DNA of 8,245 nucleotides from Lentisphaeria bacterium (GTDB lineage Bacteria > Verrucomicrobiota > Lentisphaeria > Oligosphaerales > Lenti-02). A program made the translations under genes and the position numbers. The DNA lies in the NCBI GenBank assembly GCA_023145395.1, contig JAGLDW010000628.1, forward strand, positions 1 through 8,245. Direction: 5' to 3'. The notes beneath the pieces are model-generated. The model was not told where the DNA came from. It saw nothing but the letters and a program-made list of their open reading frames with translations, and did not search any database. Of the stretch, positions 1-5,175 are shown one piece after another. Numbering within the stretch: position 1 is the first letter of the stretch; each line of letters begins with the position of its first letter.

Positions 1-1725
1 TTCGACAGCCGTCCTGACTTCCCGGTGACCGCTAACCTGTACCTGCCGAAAGGTGCGAACAGTCCTGCGCCGGGGGTGCTTGTATCGTCCGGCCACAGTC
101 GCGATGGCAAGGCCGCAGACTACAATCAGTACATGGCTCAGATCCTAGCTCACAAGGGCTTTGTGTCGCTGGCTTACGATCCGATTGGCCAGGGCGAGCG
201 GATGCAATACTCCGATGAGGGAGGTCAGGACTTGACCGGCTCGGGTGTGCCCGAACACAATTTCATTGGGCGCCAGCAGCTTCTGGTCGGCGAGTTTTTC
301 GGTTCATGGCGCGCCTGGGATGGGATGATGGCATTGGACTATCTGGCAACGCGTCCCGAAGTGGACATAGGACACCTGGGCCTTACAGGAGTTTCCGGCG
401 GCGGCACGATGACCTCGCTGATCACCGCGAACGAACCGCGGTTGACGATGTCCGCGCCCGGTTGCTACATCACAACCTGGCGGCGTGAGACCGAGAACGA
501 ACTGCCCGCCGACGCCGAGCAAATGCCCCCACGCATCCTTGGCATGGGCCTGGAAATGTATGATATGCTCGTGCCGCACATTCCGAAATCTCTGATCCTC
601 CTGACCCAGGAGAGCGATTTCTTCGATCAGCGCGGCGCGCTGGAGGCACACGAACGCCTGGCTCACCTCTACCGGTTGCTTGATGCGGAGGATGAACTGG
701 GCTACTACGTGGGAGCGGGAGGGCACGACTGCACGAAGCCGATGCGCGAGGCGATGGTTGCGCACTTCGCGGCGGCCTGCGGCATGGATATTGATCCGGC
801 CGAGCCCGAGCTCGTCTGCGAGACTGCAGAGACGTTGCAGTGCAGCGAGACCGGACAGATCTACGCCGATCCGGGGAGCCTGTCCGCGAGTTGCTTCGAT
901 TTCACGGCCGCGCGCAGTCGCGAGCTGACAACGCTGCGTGGAGAACCGACCGGCCACGAGCTGCGGCGACGGGTGCGCGAGCTGCTGGCGCTGCCCGAAC
1001 GCGACGGCCCGCCCGAGTTCCGCATCCTGCGCACTTGGGACGCCAGGGAGTACGCACGGCCCTGCGCCAGTCACTTCGTCCTCGACACGGATGTGGAGTT
1101 TGGCGCCCAGGCAGTGGTGACGATGCTCACCGACGAACGACTCGTGGCGCGCCCGCTGACTGCCGAAATGATGGGAGGGGACGGGGCATCGACGCTGTAC
1201 CTTCCGGAACGTTCTTCGGACGCGGAGTTGCGCGAAGACCAGCGTGTCCGCGCGATTGAGGAAGAGAGCGGCGTGTTCTTCGCCTGCGACTATCGTGGCG
1301 TGGGAGAGAGTCTGCCGAACACCTGCAATCCCGGCAGCTACGAGGACGGCTACGGCAGCGACTATTTCTACGCGTCGACCGCGCTTATGCTGGGCGAGTC
1401 ATACGTGGCCTGGCGGGTGCATGACGTGCTGAGCACGCTGGACTGGATGGGTGCGTTCGGCTATGATCGGGCGCATTTGGTGGCACGCGGACAAGGTGCG
1501 ATTGTGGGGGCACTGGCGGCACTACTGCACGAAAACGTGGTGCGCGTGACGCTGATTGGCGCACCAGCGTCCTTCACGGAGATGGCGGAGACACGATATC
1601 AGCAGTGGCCCGAGTCGGCGCTGTTGCCGGGCGTGCTGACACATTTCGACTTGCCAGACTTGTATCGCGAATTGGCGAGCAAGGATCTCGAACTCATCGC
1701 GCTCCGGAGCGCGATGATGGACTAG
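1..1725 (+). CDS. Two-domain alpha/beta hydrolase, acetylxylan-esterase/dienelactone-hydrolase-like (5' partial)
   Basis: The reading frame is open from the first base and continues upstream; the GTG at 25 lies inside a typical core strand (PVTANLYLPKG), so it is not taken as the start. 574 codons are visible (F1 = bases 1-3). The N-terminal half is a complete-looking alpha/beta hydrolase core: nucleophile elbow G-V-S-G-G with Ser132 (394-396), a candidate acid in ESDFFDQRG (Asp206 or Asp209) and His242 in GAGGHD (724-726). The second half (about residues 370-570) repeats the fold with a YRGVGES strand-loop, but its elbow region reads ARGQGA (1483-1500) with no serine, so it is probably a non-catalytic copy. 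Families of this kind hydrolyse acyl or acetyl esters, often on plant or algal polysaccharides; the substrate here is unknown. It converges on the symporter gene with a 53-base gap that shows no clear terminator. GC is high, as in the other enzyme genes. Confidence 0.85.
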   Translation, partial: FDSRPDFPVTANLYLPKGANSPAPGVLVSSGHSRDGKAADYNQYMAQILAHKGFVSLAYDPIGQGERMQYSDEGGQDLTGSGVPEHNFIGRQQLLVGEFFGSWRAWDGMMALDYLATRPEVDIGHLGLTGVSGGGTMTSLITANEPRLTMSAPGCYITTWRRETENELPADAEQMPPRILGMGLEMYDMLVPHIPKSLILLTQESDFFDQRGALEAHERLAHLYRLLDAEDELGYYVGAGGHDCTKPMREAMVAHFAAACGMDIDPAEPELVCETAETLQCSETGQIYADPGSLSASCFDFTAARSRELTTLRGEPTGHELRRRVRELLALPERDGPPEFRILRTWDAREYARPCASHFVLDTDVEFGAQAVVTMLTDERLVARPLTAEMMGGDGASTLYLPERSSDAELREDQRVRAIEEESGVFFACDYRGVGESLPNTCNPGSYEDGYGSDYFYASTALMLGESYVAWRVHDVLSTLDWMGAFGYDRAHLVARGQGAIVGALAALLHENVVRVTLIGAPASFTEMAETRYQQWPESALLPGVLTHFDLPDLYRELASKDLELIALRSAMMD

Positions 1726-1778
1726 CACAGTCCAATGCGCAGGTGTGATCCAAGCCCTCTGTGGTGCCTCCGCGCCGG

Positions 1779-3578
1779 TCAGGAGGATTGGGTTGATTCA
1801 GGTTTTGTTATTGTGACAAGTATTGGTTCGTTTATCGTACCCAAGGTCAATCCCTGGTATTTTTCTTTGGGTTGCTTGGGACAGCAGCGTAGCGCGATAA
1901 ATCCGGCGATCAAAGTCAGCGGCAGATGAAAGGCAAAACTAAGTGCCATCGGCATTTCAGTAATCGAAGAACTAAAGAAATACCAGACAGCCAGACCCTG
2001 AGTGATTCCAAAGGGAAACGCCGCTGCCAGCAATAACGTCAATCGTATTTTGTGACTAGCATCTCTTTTTAACCACCAGATTGCAACAAATAATCCACCA
2101 ACCAATAGCGGAATCAGTACCATCCATATAGAGAGTGGACCAGCCCAGCTCAGGGCATCTCCCGGCTGCCAGGATTGCATAGTCGAACGTGACAGTGCAT
2201 ACCACATCTTTGACGCAATAGCATCTCCGATCGAGTAGGCGGTTAAAAGCCAAATCAGAGTTGAATTGGCTCTTGGTGACAATACCGCGAAAAGAAATGC
2301 CGGCAGGATCATGGCGCTGAATAGAGCGAACAGCACACCGATTTCTGCAGCGGATTGTGCCAGCCATTTCCCCGATGAATCCAGAAGCAAACCCAGGATA
2401 ATAGCGATAATCCCCACCACGAGTGTTGCCCAGCGGGAAATATTTACTTGTTTAAGGCTGTCCATATTCTTGTTGATATATTTTTGATGGACCTCTTTCA
2501 ACCAGATTGTCGCGAGTGAATTCATGCCTGAATCCAGTGTACTCATGATGGCCGCCAGCATTGCCGCCATGAAAATTCCAGGCAGCGGAGAAGGCAGATG
2601 GGTCGCGATAAAGTAAAAGAATACTCCATCCGCGTCTTTGAGTCCTGCGTCGGGATGCTGGGCATAGAACGTGAAAAGTGCCAGGCCGACAAACATCAGT
2701 ATCAAAACAAAGGGAAAGGCGGTGACTGTCGCTACAATCTGGGATTTAAAGCCTTCTTTCCAGTTTTTCGTGCTTAAAAAACGTTGAATCGCAATCTGGT
2801 CACTACAGGCACTGGTTAAAGGTCCAAGTATCGCGCCAATCAGCAGCAACCAGAAAGTGAGTCGAATGTAGGGGCTTATTTTGTAGAATTCAGCCGTTGC
2901 ATATTGAGGAACACCCCGTCCATTCTTAAATGCATAGGATACCGCTCCCCAAGCTCCGCCATCAATCTTCACACACAATATTATCACTACCACGATGAAT
3001 CCGCCGATCAGTACCACAAATTGCATAACATCCGACCAGACCACAGCTTTCATTCCGCCCATCACTGTGTAGGCCGCGCCGATGACACCGACTAGGGTAA
3101 TAGTCAACCATGCCGGCCAGCCATAGGCTCCCTCAAAAATTTTGCTAGTGGTAAAAAGAACAGTTCCCAGGTAGAGCATTCTGGTGTACAATGCGGAAAG
3201 CGCGATAACCGTACGCACCCCAGAGTTATAACGATATTCCAGGTATTCGTATGGGGTAAAACTGCCAAGTTTAAAATAGAATCTGATAAAAATCAGAAAA
3301 CAGGGGATTGCAAGAAATAATCCTAATGAACTGCTGAGTGAAAACAGAGTCAGTCCATTTTTAAATATTTCCCCAGGCACAACAACAATCGAGATCGAAC
3401 TTAGTAAAGACATCATGCATGATATGCCAATTGCCATATAGGGCATAGTGCGCCCCCCAAGCAGAAAATCTTCAGAGTCCTTTTCATTTCTTGAAAAATA
3501 AAATCCAATCGCCAGGACGATGATCAGATAAACAACCATCACCGCATAATCCATCCAGTGCATACTACCATCTAACAT
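1779..3578 (-). CDS. Sodium/solute symporter, SSS (SSF, TC 2.A.21) family
   Basis: This 599-residue inner-membrane protein probably couples Na+ entry to uptake of a sugar, sugar acid or similar organic solute. Many hydrophobic helices run from about residue 10 to 565. Family hallmarks are the first helix followed by SEDFLLGGR (35-43), the S-rich second helix (about 52-68), GGMKAVVWSDVMQ (174-186), SACSDQIAIQRFLSTKN (256-272), and AAIMSTLDSGMNS (342-354), where Ser346/Thr347 fall where SSS transporters form the Na2 sodium site. Length is normal to slightly long and the frame is intact. The ATG at 3578 is preceded by AAAGGA (3588-3593) with a 9-base spacer. ATGs at codons 6 and 9 are alternative starts. 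Substrate cannot be read from sequence; the neighbouring glycosidase-like gene suggests a carbohydrate. Base composition is markedly AT-richer than both flanks, which points to a separate origin. It is codirectional with the propeller gene, but the 273-base repeat-bearing gap argues against simple cotranscription. Confidence 0.9.
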   Translation of the reverse strand: MLDGSMHWMDYAVMVVYLIIVLAIGFYFSRNEKDSEDFLLGGRTMPYMAIGISCMMSLLSSISIVVVPGEIFKNGLTLFSLSSSLGLFLAIPCFLIFIRFYFKLGSFTPYEYLEYRYNSGVRTVIALSALYTRMLYLGTVLFTTSKIFEGAYGWPAWLTITLVGVIGAAYTVMGGMKAVVWSDVMQFVVLIGGFIVVVIILCVKIDGGAWGAVSYAFKNGRGVPQYATAEFYKISPYIRLTFWLLLIGAILGPLTSACSDQIAIQRFLSTKNWKEGFKSQIVATVTAFPFVLILMFVGLALFTFYAQHPDAGLKDADGVFFYFIATHLPSPLPGIFMAAMLAAIMSTLDSGMNSLATIWLKEVHQKYINKNMDSLKQVNISRWATLVVGIIAIILGLLLDSSGKWLAQSAAEIGVLFALFSAMILPAFLFAVLSPRANSTLIWLLTAYSIGDAIASKMWYALSRSTMQSWQPGDALSWAGPLSIWMVLIPLLVGGLFVAIWWLKRDASHKIRLTLLLAAAFPFGITQGLAVWYFFSSSITEMPMALSFAFHLPLTLIAGFIALRCCPKQPKEKYQGLTLGTINEPILVTITKPESTQSS

Positions 3579-3587
3579 TTTCTACAT

Positions 3588-3593
3588 TCCTTT
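3588..3593 (-). promoter_or_regulatory. Ribosome binding site of the symporter gene
   Basis: AAAGGA on the minus strand lies 9 bases before the ATG at 3578 and supports that start over the internal methionines at codons 6 and 9. Confidence 0.5.
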
Positions 3594-3643
3594 GTTTGTT
3601 GCCACAGCAGATGATGGGAAATATTTTTCTGTTCGCAGGGCAC

Positions 3644-3839
3644 GGCTCGCGCTGGACCCTCCGCGAAAAGGTCGCGGAGGGGGTTCAAGCAAGGTTCATA
3701 GGTTCAAGGTTGCTGAGAAGGGACAATATCAGCCTTTTGGCTACCGTTTGCGAGAGATTTTCTTGTCTCAACCTCTGAACCTTGAACTGTCAACCTTGAA
3801 CTTGAGCCACGAAACCCTTTTCGCGGCGGTTCGCGCTGG
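3644..3839. repeat. Non-coding fold-back block of short inverted and direct repeats
   Basis: The gap between the symporter start and the propeller gene stop holds no convincing gene. It contains an 11-base perfect inverted repeat, CCGCGAAAAGG (3661-3671) and CCTTTTCGCGG (3816-3826). Nested inside is GTTCAAGGTT (3702-3711), whose complement AACCTTGAAC occurs twice with a 14-base period (3778-3787, 3792-3801). A further GTTCAAG is at 3683-3689. A 12-base near-direct repeat (GGCTCGCGCTGG at 3644-3655, GGTTCGCGCTGG at 3828-3839, one mismatch) lies at the edges. The order is that of two similar units facing each other, so either strand could fold back. I recall similar GTTCAAGGTT and CGCGAAAA motifs as dispersed intergenic repeats in PVC-type genomes, but could not verify this. 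Confidence 0.65.
3657..3681. repeat. Perfect 10-bp hairpin
   Basis: CCCTCCGCGA (3657-3666), loop AAAGG, then TCGCGGAGGG (3672-3681) form a perfect GC-rich stem. No T-tract follows on either strand, so it does not look like a classic intrinsic terminator. It overlaps the left outer arm of the fold-back block and lies about 80 bases upstream of the symporter start. Confidence 0.7.
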
Positions 3840-3851
3840 TCGCGGTTCAGA

Positions 3852-4850
3852 CTACATCTTGATTCGTGCGATGTACACGTCCGCAGGCGTGGGCATGCCG
3901 CCGTCCAGAGGCATGCGGTCGTGCTGCGAGTAGTAGCTCATGAGCACGTCGCCGTTTGGCGCCTTGGCGAATCCGCAGTAGGAGCAGTCTCCCGCGCTGG
4001 GAACGGTGAGCAGATGCTCGGCGGCGCCTTCGTCCGGAATGCGCCACACACTGGTGTGGGAACCGCTGTCAGGCTCCACGGTGCCTGGAGGCAGGTCGCC
4101 GGGCCGGGAGCGGCCGCTGCAGATCCAGCCCGTCTCCGTTTCGAGCATGACGGGTGCGTGGATGCACACTTCGAGACTCCGCCACTGCCAATCCGTGTAG
4201 GGCGCGCTGCTTTCTCCGATGTAGGAGCACCCGTCGCTGCCATTGCGACGGATGATGCATCGCAGTGTGTCGGGTGTGGAGCGGTAGAGCACCGCTTCCC
4301 CTTGGTCGTCGAGTTCCCGCATGGTGCCGAGATGGCGCCATTCCAGCAGGTCGTCCGAATGTAGCAGATGGATGCTGCGGTCCGTGCGACGGGCGCGCCC
4401 GGGAAAGTGATAGGGGGCGCAGTAGAAACCATTCGCGCCATCGGCCAGCACGCGCCAGAGCCAGTAGTTGATCCCGTGAACTTGCTTGGGCGCGCTCCAG
4501 CAGAGCCCATCTCGTGATGTACTGACATGGCTGATGAGGTCTTCGTCGCCGTTCGTGAGGCTGTCGGCGTTCCAGCGAGGAAACCAGGTGCCGAATACCA
4601 CGCCGATCTTGTCGCCCGCGTCCACGAGTTTTGGATCGCGATCATCACCTCCGGTGTTGAGCACGGCGGCGGGTTCCCAGTCCGTCAGGTCCGCGCTGCG
4701 AAGAATCACAACCGTGCCGGGTGGTGTGATGCCGTGATGCTGCGCCTTGCGGAAACTGAGGTAGTAGTGTCCACGCCAGAAGAGAAGATCTGTGAATGCA
4801 TTGTGATAGCCGTCGGCCACGACGCGGTCGAGGTGTAGTAGTTCGCTCAC
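3852..4850 (-). CDS. Beta-propeller glycoside-hydrolase-like protein (sialidase/GH32/GH43-like)
   Basis: This 332-residue protein has no signal peptide or membrane segment and is predicted cytoplasmic. It shows propeller-type blade repeats: SADLTDW (52-58), SRDGLCW (112-118, close to an Asp box) and SDDLLEW (165-171). Near the first blade is HNAFTDL (16-22) with Asp21. DRDPKL (70-75) carries an RDP motif like that of five-bladed GH32-type enzymes, and Glu185 (GEAVLYR) is a candidate acid/base. These positions fit the three-acid layout of GH32/GH43-type propellers, while the Asp-box-like repeats explain why relatives are often annotated as exo-alpha-sialidases. The exact family and substrate are unresolved. 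The GTG start at 4850 is chosen because GGAG (4858-4861) precedes it by 7 bases; the ATG just upstream is out of frame. The stop is TAG at 3852. It probably processes an imported oligosaccharide, given the symporter next door. Confidence 0.8.
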   Translation of the reverse strand: MSELLHLDRVVADGYHNAFTDLLFWRGHYYLSFRKAQHHGITPPGTVVILRSADLTDWEPAAVLNTGGDDRDPKLVDAGDKIGVVFGTWFPRWNADSLTNGDEDLISHVSTSRDGLCWSAPKQVHGINYWLWRVLADGANGFYCAPYHFPGRARRTDRSIHLLHSDDLLEWRHLGTMRELDDQGEAVLYRSTPDTLRCIIRRNGSDGCSYIGESSAPYTDWQWRSLEVCIHAPVMLETETGWICSGRSRPGDLPPGTVEPDSGSHTSVWRIPDEGAAEHLLTVPSAGDCSYCGFAKAPNGDVLMSYYSQHDRMPLDGGMPTPADVYIARIKM

Positions 4851-4857
4851 GAGTCAT

Positions 4858-4861
4858 CTCC
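4858..4861 (-). promoter_or_regulatory. Ribosome binding site deciding the GTG start of the propeller gene
   Basis: GGAG on the minus strand lies 7 bases before GTG (4850-4848). The nearby upstream ATG overlaps this region but is in a different frame, so the site selects the GTG. Confidence 0.6.
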
Positions 4862-4895
4862 GTGGTTGCCGGTTGCTGAGAAACGTTCGTCTCGC

Positions 4896-4924
4896 ACAAT
4901 AGCTCCAGCCTGAATAATGCACAA
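4896..4924 (-). promoter_or_regulatory. Candidate sigma70-type promoter of the propeller gene
   Basis: On the minus strand TTGTGC (4924-4919) is followed by a 17-base spacer and TATTGT (4901-4896). This is 3/6 and 4/6 to the -35 and -10 consensus with ideal spacing. It predicts a 5' untranslated region of roughly 40 bases containing the GGAG site. It is a pattern match only. Confidence 0.35.
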
Positions 4925-4943
4925 ACAGTCGTCCACCTTCCGT

Positions 4944-4990
4944 CGTAACCCCTCAGTTACGTGGGGACACGGCGGTTGAGGGCAACCGCC
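4944..4990. other. Two tandem hairpins with complementary loops
   Basis: Hairpin 1 is CGTAAC, loop CCCTCA, GTTACG (4944-4961). Hairpin 2 is GGCGGTT, loop GAGGGC, AACCGCC (4971-4990). Both stems are perfect and 9 bases separate them. Loop bases CCCTC (4950-4954) and GAGGG (4978-4982) are exactly complementary, so the loops could kiss, or CCCTCA could pair with TGAGGG (4977-4982) in an alternative fold. On the plus strand they lie about 180 bases upstream of the beta-helix start. On the minus strand they fall outside the predicted propeller transcript. Confidence 0.45.
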
Positions 4991-5085
4991 CTCCAAGTGC
5001 TTCAGGATGCCACTGGTGTTCGCCATGAACGCGGGGCGGATGAAGAGGAAGGACTAGGGGGAGGGATGAGGAGGATAAGAGAAGA

Positions 5086-5175
5086 ATGTCCCTCGCTGGA
5101 TTCCGGACCTTGGCGCTGGTATGGTCCGATCACGCGGTCTCTTTGGTGAACATGGGAAAAGGACGGTCGAAATGA
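5086..5175 (+). CDS. Possible 29-codon leader ORF overlapping the beta-helix gene start
   Basis: An ATG at 5086 is preceded by a perfect AGGAGG (5069-5074) with an 11-base spacer and opens a 29-codon frame. The stop TGA (5173-5175) overlaps the beta-helix ATG (5172-5174) as ATGA, the arrangement typical of translational coupling. The peptide begins MSLAGFRTLALVW and ends GKGRSK; I recognise no family. The Shine-Dalgarno match lies in a purine-rich tract and could be accidental, and the downstream gene has its own AAAAGGA site inside this ORF. It may be a leader peptide or chance. Confidence 0.25.
   Translation: MSLAGFRTLALVWSDHAVSLVNMGKGRSK
5157..5163 (+). promoter_or_regulatory. Ribosome binding site deciding the beta-helix start
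   Basis: AAAAGGA ends 8 bases before the ATG at 5172. This, with the signal-peptide-like residues that follow, favours 5172 over in-frame upstream starts such as the GTG... frame beginning at 5121. Confidence 0.6.

Larger units (their letters stand above)
4862..5171. other. Divergent intergenic region with purine-rich tract
   Basis: This stretch separates the divergent propeller and beta-helix genes. Apart from the promoter, tandem hairpins and possible leader ORF listed separately, it holds a strongly purine-biased run at 5038-5086 (44 of 49 bases are purines) and a 6-base inverted repeat CGGACC (5104-5109)/GGTCCG (5123-5128) with a 13-base loop. I see no convincing plus-strand promoter. 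Confidence 0.5.

Noticed and set aside
25..27. GTG as start of the hydrolase
   Set aside because: The frame is open to the window edge and the residues before it fit the conserved core strand, so the real start lies upstream.
304..1074. Minus-strand open frame (256 codons) under the hydrolase gene
   Set aside because: Shadow of the hydrolase reading frame in GC-rich DNA; no recognisable protein features.
3592..3933. Plus-strand frame (113 codons) across the repeat block
   Set aside because: It consists mostly of the repeat sequences and overlaps the propeller gene end antisense; no ribosome binding site.
3938..4648. Second minus-strand frame (236 codons) overlapping the propeller gene
   Set aside because: Same strand but a different frame from the propeller protein, with low-complexity Ala/Thr/Ser-rich translation and no motifs.
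3708..4882. Exact 12-base direct repeat GGTTGCTGAGAA at 3708-3719 and 4871-4882 flanking the propeller gene
   Set aside because: A 12-base same-strand repeat is expected about once or twice by chance in a window of this size, and the flanks do not extend it.
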